From Flavihumibacter soli (GTDB taxonomy: Bacteria; Bacteroidota; Bacteroidia; Sphingobacteriales; Sphingobacteriaceae): 64,000 bases of DNA. Position 1 is the stretch's first letter. The number at the start of each line of letters is the position of its first letter. Shown piece by piece: positions 1-7,950 of this stretch. The translations under genes were made by a program, and so were the position numbers. The notes under the pieces were generated by a model. That model was not told the DNA's origin and did no database searches. It saw nothing but the letters and a program-made list of their open reading frames with translations. Where the stretch lies: contig NZ_JAAFZB010000090.1 of the NCBI RefSeq assembly GCF_010692725.1, positions 81,303-145,302 of the forward strand, read 5' to 3'.

Positions 1-1
1 T

Positions 2-253
2 TCCCGGGATATCACCGACAGGATCAATCACATCCAGGCTATTGAAGCGCAGAATACGAAATTACGTGAGATAGGATGGATTCAGTCGCACCTTGTGAGG
101 GCACCATTAACACGTATTATGGGCCTGGCAGATGTAATTGCCAATTATTCGGATGAAGATATAGATACACGCGAATTGCTGAATTTAATCGTTACCTCTG
201 CCAATGAACTGGACGTAGTGATTCGGGATATCGTTAAGAATACAAAAGAGTAA
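2..253 (+). CDS. PAS/histidine-kinase-like signalling protein, C-terminal fragment
   Basis: The open frame enters from the left edge and stops at 251-253, giving 83 visible residues. It begins with the end of a PAS domain (the typical 'RDITDR' exit motif), then a short helical linker and a HisKA-like helix pair containing 'IQSHLVRAPLTRIMGLADVI'. That matches the phospho-acceptor H-box of PAS kinases (S-H-x-x-R-x-P). No HATPase domain follows; the protein ends about 50 residues after the H-box. It may therefore be a kinase-like protein without its own ATPase domain, a type common in Sphingobacteriaceae. The N-terminal sensor part lies outside the window, so ligand and partner are unknown. Confidence 0.7.
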   Translation, partial: SRDITDRINHIQAIEAQNTKLREIGWIQSHLVRAPLTRIMGLADVIANYSDEDIDTRELLNLIVTSANELDVVIRDIVKNTKE

Positions 254-670
254 TGACCCGATGACCTCATAGTTTATTTAGGACTGCTTGTATAATAATC
301 CGGGTCGGAGACAGTTAGGGGACTTGTTGGGACCATGTTAAGGTTAGTCCGCTAATTTAGCGGACTAACCTCTAGATGACCTAAGCAAATGCTTAACAAA
401 ACGAAGCCCTCCAGGTACCGAATCTATTCAGCTGGATCGGCGGGACATTCGGGATAACGCACCGTTTTCCATGAAATTTTACTAACTTGCATCACTGCAA
501 TTACTGTTGCCTGTAAGGCGATGGCTAATATTCCTCTTAAAAGCTTTTCCCAGGAACCTGTGGTGGGAATTATTGCTTTCAACCTGCTTATCTGAAAGGC
601 GGGAAAATTTTTCTGATCTCATTAAATGATCAGCTAAAACACTTAATCCAATAAAATAAAAAACATAAGT
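254..670. other. 417-bp intergenic region with one strong hairpin
   Basis: No convincing coding frame on either strand. The only clear structure is the perfect hairpin at 342-370, described separately. The last 60 bases before the gene at 671 are A/T-rich. They probably hold its promoter, but I could not find a clean TAnnTTTG element. Confidence 0.6.
342..370. terminator. Perfect 13-bp hairpin
   Basis: The arm GGTTAGTCCGCTA pairs exactly with its reverse complement across a 3-nt loop (att). There is no T-tract on either side, so it is not a textbook intrinsic terminator. It could end the kinase transcript or serve as a protein-binding palindrome. Confidence 0.5.
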
Positions 671-1327
671 ATGTCAATTAAAGAAGAATTAACAAGGTCG
701 CAAGTTGCATTTCTTGAAAAACATAAGATCGCTGAAGATTCACTGATCAATGCCAACGGAGGCGGAATGACTGAGGAGTTAAGGCAAAGGATGATTGACG
801 AAGAAAAGATCGTCGCATATAACAGTTCCGAGTGTACGGTTAATAGCAATCATCGTTTTGTTACCCAGGATGGTCATTGCCCGCAGTGCATTAAGGTAAG
901 CTTGCAGAATGCATTGGAGGAATATGAAGATGGTTATGTTTACATTATCGGGTCTGTAAAGGCCGGGCTGGTGAAGATTGGGCTAACCACTGAAATCGTC
1001 AAGCGTGTCAAATCATTAAACGGTACCGCCTCGCGATTTGCCGGATGTGATGATTGGGAAATGCTGTTTTATGCAAAAACAACTAAGATCGGTAAGACCG
1101 CCCGTCTGATCCGGGAGAAACTAGAGAATTATCTGGATAGGCGTCAGTACACTAAAATTGATAAGCCACAGAAAACGGCCGAATTGTTCAGGTGCTCTTA
1201 TAATAAGGCCCGTCAGGCTTATATCGAGGTACATAATGAACAGATGCTGGAATTCACTCAGAAAGTCGAAAAGTTTGGGATAATTGACAGTTATCAGTTC
1301 AGAAATCTGATAGCCACTACGGTTTAA
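671..1327 (+). CDS. GIY-YIG superfamily (T5orf172/MUG113-like) protein
   Basis: 218 aa, no signal peptide, so cytoplasmic. Residues ~55-78 hold a small metal-binding candidate (H-R-F-V-T-Q-D-G-H-C-P-Q-C). Residues ~93-185 resemble the T5orf172/MUG113 branch of the GIY-YIG nuclease fold: 'GYVYIIGS...GLVKIGLTT', then a basic helix 'KRVKSLNGTA', a W-x-x-L-F-Y strand and the 'F.CSYNKARQAYIEV' end typical of that group. The family is named after a phage T5 ORF and is common in phages and accessory regions; a nuclease role here is inference. The gene stands alone, with a hairpin upstream and a good terminator downstream. Confidence 0.6.
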   Translation: MSIKEELTRSQVAFLEKHKIAEDSLINANGGGMTEELRQRMIDEEKIVAYNSSECTVNSNHRFVTQDGHCPQCIKVSLQNALEEYEDGYVYIIGSVKAGLVKIGLTTEIVKRVKSLNGTASRFAGCDDWEMLFYAKTTKIGKTARLIREKLENYLDRRQYTKIDKPQKTAELFRCSYNKARQAYIEVHNEQMLEFTQKVEKFGIIDSYQFRNLIATTV

Positions 1328-1361
1328 GCATTCCGGAACTTTCCTGTAAAGGCACCGTGTT

Positions 1362-1419
1362 AAGCCACTCTTAATTAGGTTATTCTATTATCATAGGCCT
1401 AAAGAAGAGTGGCTTTTTT
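1362..1419 (+). terminator. Intrinsic terminator after the GIY-YIG-like gene
   Basis: Arms AAGCCACTCTT (1362-1372) and AAGAGTGGCTT (1405-1415) pair perfectly over 11 bp and run into a T-tract at 1414-1419. The loop is long (32 nt) and A/T-rich. Confidence 0.8.
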
Positions 1420-1471
1420 CTGTAAAATAGTTTTTTTTGAACTGATGTATCCGCGCAGCGCTTAAATCCTA

Positions 1472-2041
1472 TTAAAAACTCAGACCAAGGCTAAAAGTGA
1501 GACGCCGGAACTTGTACTCTTCCATGATCGCCATGTTAGGGTGAGGGCCGAAATAATCGAAAATTATGGTTGACATTGGCTGATAAATTTCGGCTTTCTG
1601 TTGCCTGAAGCCCAACGCAACATTAATTTTTGATCTGCTTTTAGTCTTTATCCGAAGCCCGATAGAAGGATTGATTATGACCCCGCCCTCGTATTTAACA
1701 TCATCTTTCCGGCGCTGCAGCCAGGTGAATCCATAACCTCCGTTAAGGCTAATAACCGGTGACACCGTGTGCGCCCTGAACGGATTCCATTTAAAGCCGG
1801 CAGATAAAGGTAAGATGATCACCTGATTATAGAGGTCAATGCCTGTGGTAATGCCTGCGTCAAGGTTCCATTTTCGGATAGTAACTCCGTTAAACGTTTG
1901 CGCACTGAAGGAAGTGGCTGAGGGGGTTCCGATCAGAACTCCCGCATCTGTCTGATTGGTGTACGGCATCCGCTGTCCCTTCGCTGCCAGTGTTACCAGC
2001 AGCAGCGTGATCAGGGTAAGAGCCTTTGGATAAGTACTCAT
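1472..2041 (-). CDS. Outer-membrane beta-barrel protein, hypothetical
   Basis: 189 aa. An N-terminal signal peptide (hydrophobic 'LTLITLLLVTLAA', cleavage near 'KGQ') is followed by alternating amphipathic strands and a C-terminal '...RRLTFSLGLSF' ending in Phe, the usual signal of outer-membrane barrels in this phylum. It resembles small porin-like or outer-membrane beta-barrel domain proteins, and no catalytic motif is visible. Its ATG overlaps the stop of the upstream LVIVD lipoprotein gene by 4 bases (ATGA), so the two are translationally coupled and likely work together at the cell surface. Substrate unknown. Confidence 0.65.
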   Translation of the reverse strand: MSTYPKALTLITLLLVTLAAKGQRMPYTNQTDAGVLIGTPSATSFSAQTFNGVTIRKWNLDAGITTGIDLYNQVIILPLSAGFKWNPFRAHTVSPVISLNGGYGFTWLQRRKDDVKYEGGVIINPSIGLRIKTKSRSKINVALGFRQQKAEIYQPMSTIIFDYFGPHPNMAIMEEYKFRRLTFSLGLSF

Positions 2042-3288
2042 AGGGTATTGCTTAAAGCCAGGTGGCTGATAAGCTTTAGCTTTGAAGGATCTGTATAGTT
2101 ATACTGGTATATGCCGCGATTCCCGGTAACGATCAGGGATTTCGGACCCGCAATGACATCGGCGGCGTCTATGTTAGTGACTGACGACAGCTGCTTCCGA
2201 CCTATGGCCTGGACGTCATCGCTGTTGAAGACCTTAAGACCGTATTGGCCTTCACAAATGAAGAGGCTGGAACCTGATATGGTTAATCCGTAGGGTTTTT
2301 CCATTGGAAAGGAGGAAACGAGAACCGGGTTAGACGGATTCTCAATATTTAAAACCTGCAGGACGTTAATGCCCTGCTGGCAGAAGTTATCAGAGCGGAG
2401 GGTGACATATGCATACTTATCCTGTACCACCACCGGGTCGCAGCTGGTAACATGACGATAGGTTGAAAGCTTAACTGGCGCAGAGGGTACGGTCGCATCA
2501 TAAATATGCATCCCGGTAGTTGAACCGATGAATAATTTATTATCATAAGGAAAGATCGTCTCAATACCGCCTCCAAGATCAACGGTGCTTGAATACCGGG
2601 GATTATCTGCCTGCGAGACGTTAAATAATTTTAGCTGATGCTGACTGACAGTATACAGATTATTGTTCATCAGGGTGAAGCGTGCTGTTGATCCGCCTGT
2701 ACCATAAACCTGTTTGCCTGTACTGTTGGATACGGGAGTTCCTGCGTCATATTCGTAATAACCGGCGGGATAGACATCGCCTCTGACAACCTCAGTGATA
2801 ACGGTGTCCTTATATCCGAGGATCAATCCTCTGGCCTGGTCGATATATTGATTATCAAAAACATTCTCTACCCGTTTAACCTGGCGGATATTCGAAGGAT
2901 CTGTGACATCGAATGCCAGGAGGTCTACATAGTTATCGGCATAAAGGATGTTACTGTTAACGGCCAGATCAACGTTTCCGGCGATACTGATGAATTTGAT
3001 GAAACGCGGGTTCCCGGGATTCGTGTTGTCTACGATGTGTATTCCCTTGTTGACCTCGGTGATAAAAAGGAAATTGCCGAATAGGTAGATCTTTCCGGGC
3101 GAGGACAGAGGTTGAGGAGCCTGCAGGAAATCTGACTCCGCACGAAGCTTGGCCACAGAAATATAGACAGGCACCATCGTATGAAAAGTCCTTGTTCTGA
3201 TTACTTCATCCTTGCAGTTTGTGAACAGCATTAAGGATAAAATAAATAAGGATGTCACAAGGCGGGCGGGGAACCGGGAGGTTTTCAT
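2038..3288 (-). CDS. LVIVD-repeat beta-propeller lipoprotein
   Basis: 416 aa. A lipoprotein signal ends in 'LMLFTNC' (Cys about residue 26), so it is probably anchored in the outer membrane. The rest is made of repeated blades with the pattern 'IYLFGNFLFITE...GIHIVDNTNPGNPRFI', 'LLAFDVTDPSNI', 'LKLFNVSQADNPRY', 'MHIYDATVPSAPVKL' and 'LNIENPSNPVLV'. This is the LVIVD repeat (Pfam family of that name), which is predicted to fold as a beta-propeller. Function is unknown for most members. It is the first gene of a two-gene minus-strand operon with the barrel protein at 1472-2041. The divergent gene at 3408 leaves 119 bp for both promoters. Confidence 0.8.
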   Translation of the reverse strand: MKTSRFPARLVTSLFILSLMLFTNCKDEVIRTRTFHTMVPVYISVAKLRAESDFLQAPQPLSSPGKIYLFGNFLFITEVNKGIHIVDNTNPGNPRFIKFISIAGNVDLAVNSNILYADNYVDLLAFDVTDPSNIRQVKRVENVFDNQYIDQARGLILGYKDTVITEVVRGDVYPAGYYEYDAGTPVSNSTGKQVYGTGGSTARFTLMNNNLYTVSQHQLKLFNVSQADNPRYSSTVDLGGGIETIFPYDNKLFIGSTTGMHIYDATVPSAPVKLSTYRHVTSCDPVVVQDKYAYVTLRSDNFCQQGINVLQVLNIENPSNPVLVSSFPMEKPYGLTISGSSLFICEGQYGLKVFNSDDVQAIGRKQLSSVTNIDAADVIAGPKSLIVTGNRGIYQYNYTDPSKLKLISHLALSNTL

Positions 3289-3407
3289 GTGAATGAAATT
3301 AAGATTTATGACATTACGAGGCGAGTGACCAAAACGCTACATGCCTGGTCTGATAAAATATTTTAATTAAAGGAAATTGAGCATCTTCAGCTTTTAAATA
3401 AAATCAT

Positions 3408-5282
3408 ATGCGGAAATCTTTTACATTATTTTGCTTCTTCGTACTCTGCCTGCCGGGTGTTCATGCACAGGAAAAGTCCATAATCACCGACTCTAAAATA
3501 GACCGTGTCATTGTATTTTTGCAAGGTGCGCAGCTTGAGAGAAGCGGCCGGACATCGCTGCCTGCGGGCACTTCTTCTATCGTTTTTAAAGGACTGTCTC
3601 CTGAGATCGAGGAACAGAGCATACAGGTGAAAGGGGAGGGCAATTTTACCATTCTTTCAGTCAGGCGTCAGAGTAATTTCATCGATGATCACACCCTGAC
3701 GGATGAACTGGTGACATTGCATGAACAGAACCGTGTTCTTTACGATAAAACAAGAATTGCCGAGGACCAGATATTGATCTTAAAGAAGGAAGAAGAAATG
3801 CTGGCCAGCAATCAGAACGTTGGCAACGCAGGCTCAGGTCTCGACATAAATAAACTACGGCTTGCGCTGGATTTTCAAAAGTCCCGCTTAACGGATAATA
3901 AGTTTCAGCAGATCCGTCTGGGAAGGGAACTTGGCACCCTGAGAGATCAGGCCAGGAAGCTGAGTGCCCAGATAGGTGAATTAAGCGGCGAGAGTAAGAA
4001 GACCACCAGTGATATAGTAGTAACTGTCTCAGCTAAGGCACCTGCAGAGGCCCGCCTCACATTTAGTTATCTGGTTAAAAATGCTACCTGGTATCCGGGT
4101 TATGATCTTCGGGCAAGCGGTCTTAACAAACCCATAGATCTGGTATACAGGGCAAATGTTTCACAGCAGAGCGGTGAGGAATGGAAAGACGTAAACCTGG
4201 TTCTTTCATCGGGGAACCCCTCCAGAAGCGGCAACCGTCCTGAACTGAAGGTGTACCAGGTAGGATATAATATTGTGCGTTATCGGGCGGGCGAGAATAT
4301 TACCAAGGTCTTTGGCCGAATTAAAGATAGTGCCGATGGGAGCAGTCTCCCGGGTGTTTCGATCCGGGTCAGAGGCACATCCATCGGCAGCGTCTCTGAT
4401 GCGTCAGGCAATTATTCCATACAGATTCCCTCTCCGGATGCGATCCTGGAGTATAAATACATTGGTTATGAATTCGCCGAACGATTAGCAAATTCAGCCC
4501 AAATAAATGTTGATCTAACAGCCTCACAGCAAACATTAAGTGAAGTGGTTGTAACTGGTTATGCACAGAAAAGGATTTCGGGAGAATTGGAGGGAAAAGT
4601 AGCAGGCGTTAACATCAGGGGACTAAGCTCCGCTCCGCAGTCCCAGACTTTAGAGGTGCAGGCCCAGGAAAGCCAGACAACCGTGCAGTTTGAGATCAAA
4701 CAACCTTACAGCATTGCCGGCGATGGTAAGCAACTGGCAGTGGAAATAGGGCAGCATCAGCTGCCGGCAGACTATAAATATCACGCCGTGCCAAAATTAA
4801 GTAGCGATGCCTGGTTAACTGCCACGGTGACCGGTATAAATGAATTGAATTTATTGAGCGGTGAAGCCTCGATATTTTTTGAGGGTGCCTATCTTGGAAA
4901 GACCCTGATCAACGTAGAAAATACCAATGATACGCTTGCTGTTTCACTGGGGGCTGACAAAGGTGTCACAGTTAAGCGAATTAAGCAGAAAGAGCAGAAC
5001 GCACAATCCTTCATCGGTTCAAATCAGCGCGCCACGCGTACTTACCTGATAGAAGTATATAATCATAAGTCACAGCCTGTTAATATTATTATTGAAGATC
5101 AGTTACCCGTTTCAACCAGTTCGGAGGTTACAGTAGAGAGCCAGGAGCTTTCCGGCGCGCAGCTGGATGAGAATACAGGTAAGCTGATATGGAACCTGCA
5201 GGTATTACCGGGGGAGAAAAAAGGAAAGCTGTTAAAATATCAGGTGAAGTATCCGAAGAACCGGCCCGTAATTTTGGAATAA
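3408..5282 (+). CDS. DUF4139 (mucoidy-inhibitor MuiA-like) protein with an inserted CarboxypepD_reg/TonB-plug-like segment
   Basis: 624 aa with a signal peptide (residues 1-20, 'CLPGVHAQ'). Residues ~28-130 match the DUF4140 N-terminal part ('RVIVFLQGAQLERSG..LPAG...FKGLSPEI'), followed by a coiled coil (~95-200). Residues ~210-300 and ~430-620 form the DUF4139 part ('ATWYPGYDLRA', 'QQSGEEWKDVNLVLSSG', 'VEVYNHKSQPVNI.IEDQLPVS'). Between them, residues ~301-405 form a different module: a CarboxypepD_reg domain ('DGSSLPGVSIRVRGT...SDASGNYSI') followed by 'LSEVVVTGYAQKR' and 'GKVAGVNIRG', as at the start of SusC proteins. The biochemical role of this family is not established. It is monocistronic, with a strong terminator at 5336-5369. 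Confidence 0.8.
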   Translation: MRKSFTLFCFFVLCLPGVHAQEKSIITDSKIDRVIVFLQGAQLERSGRTSLPAGTSSIVFKGLSPEIEEQSIQVKGEGNFTILSVRRQSNFIDDHTLTDELVTLHEQNRVLYDKTRIAEDQILILKKEEEMLASNQNVGNAGSGLDINKLRLALDFQKSRLTDNKFQQIRLGRELGTLRDQARKLSAQIGELSGESKKTTSDIVVTVSAKAPAEARLTFSYLVKNATWYPGYDLRASGLNKPIDLVYRANVSQQSGEEWKDVNLVLSSGNPSRSGNRPELKVYQVGYNIVRYRAGENITKVFGRIKDSADGSSLPGVSIRVRGTSIGSVSDASGNYSIQIPSPDAILEYKYIGYEFAERLANSAQINVDLTASQQTLSEVVVTGYAQKRISGELEGKVAGVNIRGLSSAPQSQTLEVQAQESQTTVQFEIKQPYSIAGDGKQLAVEIGQHQLPADYKYHAVPKLSSDAWLTATVTGINELNLLSGEASIFFEGAYLGKTLINVENTNDTLAVSLGADKGVTVKRIKQKEQNAQSFIGSNQRATRTYLIEVYNHKSQPVNIIIEDQLPVSTSSEVTVESQELSGAQLDENTGKLIWNLQVLPGEKKGKLLKYQVKYPKNRPVILE

Positions 5283-5335
5283 GTACAATTTTAGATACGA
5301 ATTACGATTTCAGATTTACAAATTATAAAAAAGAA

Positions 5336-5369
5336 AAAGCTCATTCCCGGTTGCGGAATGAGCTTTTTT
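5336..5369. terminator. Bidirectional intrinsic terminator
   Basis: The 12-bp perfect stem AAAGCTCATTCC/GGAATGAGCTTT has a 7-nt loop, with A-runs on the left and T-runs on the right. It can stop both the DUF4139 gene (+) and the convergent zinc-finger gene (-). Confidence 0.85.
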
Positions 5370-5391
5370 ATTAGGCGAGATCATCTTGGTT

Positions 5392-5658
5392 CTAAAAATC
5401 AAACAGATCATTCAGGAATGACTTTTTCTTTTTGTGGGGGTTCCTTTTGTAGTAGTCATCATCGTATTCATTATAACCATAACGTTTGTAATCTGATTCA
5501 TAATTCTCCTTTTTAGAATAATGGTCTGCCGAACGTTCAATGATCTTTTCGAGTTCGCCCCGGTCTAGCCAGAGACCCCGGCAACTAGGACAGTAGTCGA
5601 TTTCGATGCCTTGCTTATCTGAAATCGCTAAAGTTGTTTGGCAATTTGGACACTTCAT
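5392..5658 (-). CDS. zf-TFIIB domain protein
   Basis: 88 aa. The N-terminal half is the zf-TFIIB family zinc ribbon: 'MKCPNCQTTL' and 'DYCPSCRGLWLDRGELEKI', with four Cys in two C-x-x-C knuckles and the signature 'CP.CrG.WLDrGEL'. The C-terminal half is a charged, Tyr- and Lys-rich tail ('DDDYYKRNPHKKKK') that is probably disordered. Cytoplasmic. The family is widespread and of unknown function; nucleic-acid or protein binding is assumed from the fold. It is a single gene convergent with the DUF4139 gene. Confidence 0.85.
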   Translation of the reverse strand: MKCPNCQTTLAISDKQGIEIDYCPSCRGLWLDRGELEKIIERSADHYSKKENYESDYKRYGYNEYDDDYYKRNPHKKKKSFLNDLFDF

Positions 5659-5862
5659 ATTTTTGTGATTTAGTTTTATTTAAAACGTTAAATGTTCGAT
5701 TGCGATATTAAATAGCCCGTTCATTGTAAATTAATGAATTCCTTTTGGCAGTTAAGCCCGATGTAACAGATTTGTAACATTGGTGGCAACAGTATTGCCC
5801 TTAAGGCGTTAATGAACAAGATCACTATATTCGAAAAAATTTTAATGTTAAAACCCTATCAA

Positions 5863-6396
5863 ATGAATCTTTCAAAACTAAAACTTGCCAACTTTATCTT
5901 AGCGCTGACAACCGTCGTAGTCTTATTTGGAGCGTGTAAAGCAAAAAAAGCTGTAGTTGCCGAGCAGCCACCTGTTGTTGAACAGGAAAAACCTGCTCAG
6001 CCAGCGCCCGTTGAGGAGAAGGAAGTGGCAGTTGCCCCGACTCCAGCTCCGGAAAAGATGCCCGATTTTAATTACAGCAACATTCAGTTCGAATTCAATT
6101 CATCTATCCTGAAAACTGCATCGTATGCGGTGCTTGACCAGATTGCCGGTGAGATGAAAAAATATGATACGGTAAGATTTAATATCGAAGGTCATGCTTC
6201 CCAGGAAGGTACCGACCAGCGTAATATGACTCTTTCTGTTGACCGTGCAAATGCTGTTAAAGCCTATTTGATCAATGCAGGTGTGAACGGTGAAAACCTG
6301 ACCAGCGTTGGATTCGGAGAAACTAAGCCGGTTGCTTCTAACGCGAACGAAGAAGGCCGTGTGCTGAATCGTCGTGTGGAGATAAAAAAGAACTAA
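5863..6396 (+). CDS. OmpA-family peptidoglycan-binding lipoprotein
   Basis: 177 aa from the chosen ATG at 5863. An in-frame ATG at 5812 would add 17 residues before the signal peptide and is less likely. A lipobox 'VVLFGAC' places the lipidated Cys near residue 24. A Pro/Glu/Val-rich linker (~35-70) resembles periplasm-spanning stalks. Residues ~75-177 are an OmpA C-terminal domain: 'IQFEFNSSIL', 'FNIEGHASQEGT..RNMTLSVDRANAVKAYL' and 'VGFGETKPVASN..EEGR..NRRVEI', which is the peptidoglycan (diaminopimelate) binding signature. It probably tethers the outer membrane to the cell wall like Pal. A terminator follows at 6429-6455. Confidence 0.9.
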   Translation: MNLSKLKLANFILALTTVVVLFGACKAKKAVVAEQPPVVEQEKPAQPAPVEEKEVAVAPTPAPEKMPDFNYSNIQFEFNSSILKTASYAVLDQIAGEMKKYDTVRFNIEGHASQEGTDQRNMTLSVDRANAVKAYLINAGVNGENLTSVGFGETKPVASNANEEGRVLNRRVEIKKN

Positions 6397-6428
6397 TTTA
6401 ATATCATCAACAGGTTCTAAAGAACAAA

Positions 6429-6455
6429 AAAGCGGGTATCAACCCGCTTTTTTTT
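6429..6455 (+). terminator. Intrinsic terminator after the OmpA lipoprotein gene
   Basis: The 9-bp stem AAAGCGGGT/ACCCGCTTT has a 4-nt loop (ATCA) followed by an eight-T run. The A-run on the left side could also help stop the convergent VOC gene. Confidence 0.9.
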
Positions 6456-6463
6456 GCCATTAA

Positions 6464-6832
6464 TTATTCCTGGAGTATGCTCAGGATATTGCCAAAGGGA
6501 TCTTTAAACCAGGCTATCAGTGGACCCTCGCCGCGCATAATCCCCTTTTCATCAGTCTTCAGGTCAGGCTCATTATAGCTTTCAAAGACCACACCTTTAG
6601 CAACAAGGTAATCTACCGCTTTTTCGATGTCATCAACCGGGAAATTTAAAACAGTGAAGCTCGCGGGGGTATGGTTGGATTTGGGATAGAGCATCACTTT
6701 TTTTTCGGCTCCGAGGCTAAGAGCATATTCATCCAGGGAAACTTCCATCTCTAAAATCCCGGAGTAGAACTGTTCAGCCTTTTTCAGATCGCTTACTGAA
6801 AAACTGCTAAAGACTTTTGATTGCTTAATCAT
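6464..6832 (-). CDS. VOC (glyoxalase/bleomycin-resistance) family protein
   Basis: 122 aa, cytoplasmic. It shows the paired beta-alpha-beta-beta-beta vicinal oxygen chelate fold: '[25 protein letters not shown]' at the start and '[20 protein letters not shown]' at the end, where the 'DPFGN' turn and terminal Glu are typical. Members include glyoxalases, dioxygenases and antibiotic-binding proteins. Nothing in the sequence fixes a substrate. It lies just upstream of, and co-oriented with, no obvious partner; the DinB gene at 6874 on the same strand starts earlier in transcription, 41 bp away, so the two may be co-transcribed. Confidence 0.8.
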   Translation of the reverse strand: MIKQSKVFSSFSVSDLKKAEQFYSGILEMEVSLDEYALSLGAEKKVMLYPKSNHTPASFTVLNFPVDDIEKAVDYLVAKGVVFESYNEPDLKTDEKGIMRGEGPLIAWFKDPFGNILSILQE

Positions 6833-6873
6833 GGTTCTTTAATTTATAGTTTGTTATTCTCCTGGCAGACTAT

Positions 6874-7395
6874 CTAATTTTGCAGTTCCTGCTTTGCTGT
6901 CACGATCTGCCGGATATTTTTCACTTGCCGAATATGTCGCTGCGTATGATACAGAATGAAATGAAGCCACTCAAGTCTTGTATATTCTCCGGACCCCGGA
7001 AGAATAAATCCGAGGCAGATTTGCGAAAGGTCGAGTCTCTGCGATGTGCTGATGATCCTGTCAACAGTGCTTTGCAGCGAGCTTAGGAGACCTTCTTTGG
7101 CGATCGGAGTTTTCGCCGGCACGATGAATCCCGGGGCCTGCATCTTAATATCAAAATTCAGCATGACCTGTTTTATCTCGTTAATTTTTTCACCCGGATC
7201 TCTGTCGGTGTTTTTTACCGGTTTCTCCAGGATATCGACCACTCCGTAGGATTTCCGCAAATGCTCTCCGACCTGGGCTGCTGTCCAGCTTCCCTCGAAG
7301 GGAATCATATTGAGTTCTGTCTCCGTAAGGGACGACAAAATCTGTATAAGTTCGTCGGTTGTTTCTTTTACCTGTGTCAGGATATCGGTCATCAT
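6874..7395 (-). CDS. DinB-like four-helix-bundle protein
   Basis: 173 aa from the ATG pair at 7390-7395. An in-frame extension to 7479 exists but adds an unlikely hydrophobic stretch ahead of the domain. The protein shows the DinB/DinB_2 pattern: 'LTQVKETTDELIQILSSL', 'SWTAAQVGEHLRKSY' (first metal-ligand His) and 'RLEWLHFILYHTQRHIRQV' (HxxxH pair). The fold usually binds one divalent metal through three His. Members include DNA-damage-induced proteins and thiol-dependent transferases (bacillithiol/mycothiol type); the specific activity is not evident. It is probably in the same transcript as the VOC gene. Confidence 0.8.
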   Translation of the reverse strand: MMTDILTQVKETTDELIQILSSLTETELNMIPFEGSWTAAQVGEHLRKSYGVVDILEKPVKNTDRDPGEKINEIKQVMLNFDIKMQAPGFIVPAKTPIAKEGLLSSLQSTVDRIISTSQRLDLSQICLGFILPGSGEYTRLEWLHFILYHTQRHIRQVKNIRQIVTAKQELQN

Positions 7396-7501
7396 AATGG
7401 CTTTATTATGATAAAGGTAGAGAAATAAGAAATTATTAAGCAGGGCGGACAACGTCAAAAATAGGGCTGTTTCCGACAAACTCTTTGATCATATACCGGA
7501 G

Positions 7502-7798
7502 TTACATCACCTGTTTTAAGATCTCCCGTTCCGAATGGCGTACATTCGCCTTGAACCTCTCGTACCAGTCTTTCCACGCGGCCGCTCCCAATTCCTTTTT
7601 GAGATCGGCTTCATACGCTGTCAGGGTTTCGTACGGAAGTTCAAGGATCAGCCGGTAGCCCTCGCCTGTAAAGTCTGTTAGTAATCTGCTACCCTGAGGC
7701 TGCAGCAGCAAATGCTTTTGCATGGCTTCGTCGATCAGCGCCCTGGCTTCGCGATAACGGCCGAACTGCAGATGAAAGATCTCCCTTATAATGAACAT
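7502..7798 (-). CDS. NIPSNAP-like dimeric alpha-beta-barrel protein
   Basis: 98 aa from the ATG at 7796-7798. A longer reading to 7867 is possible but would run into the sufB promoter and adds a poorly folded segment. The sequence 'FIIREIFHLQFGRYREARALIDEA', a central 'YRLILELPYETLTAYEADLKKEL' and 'WYERFKANVRHSEREILKQV' suggest a ferredoxin-like dimeric alpha-beta-barrel fold such as NIPSNAP or EthD-type proteins. No active site can be named. It is transcribed divergently from the suf operon. Confidence 0.55.
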   Translation of the reverse strand: MFIIREIFHLQFGRYREARALIDEAMQKHLLLQPQGSRLLTDFTGEGYRLILELPYETLTAYEADLKKELGAAAWKDWYERFKANVRHSEREILKQVM

Positions 7799-7902
7799 AA
7801 TCAATCGTTTACCATCTGAACAATCCCGATTGCAATAGTGTTTACCAAAGGCCATTTTTTGGATCACACTTCTGTTTGTACTTTTTTGTATATATTGATT
7901 TG

Positions 7903-7910
7903 TATCTTTG
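7903..7910 (+). promoter_or_regulatory. Bacteroidota-type -7 element TATCTTTG of the suf operon
   Basis: TATCTTTG fits the Bacteroidota -7 consensus TAnnTTTG exactly. The best upstream TTTG (7875-7878) is 24 bp away, longer than the usual spacing, so the -33 match is imperfect. The element puts transcription start near 7917, just inside the first possible ATG (7915). That favours translation from the ATG at 7951. Confidence 0.55.
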
Positions 7911-7950
7911 CGCTATGAAACCAGAGATCTATCAATCCCCTAAGAATGAT

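Noticed and set aside
7876..7950. Longer N-terminus for SufB
   Set aside because: It begins before the -7 element or at the predicted transcription start and exceeds the normal family length.
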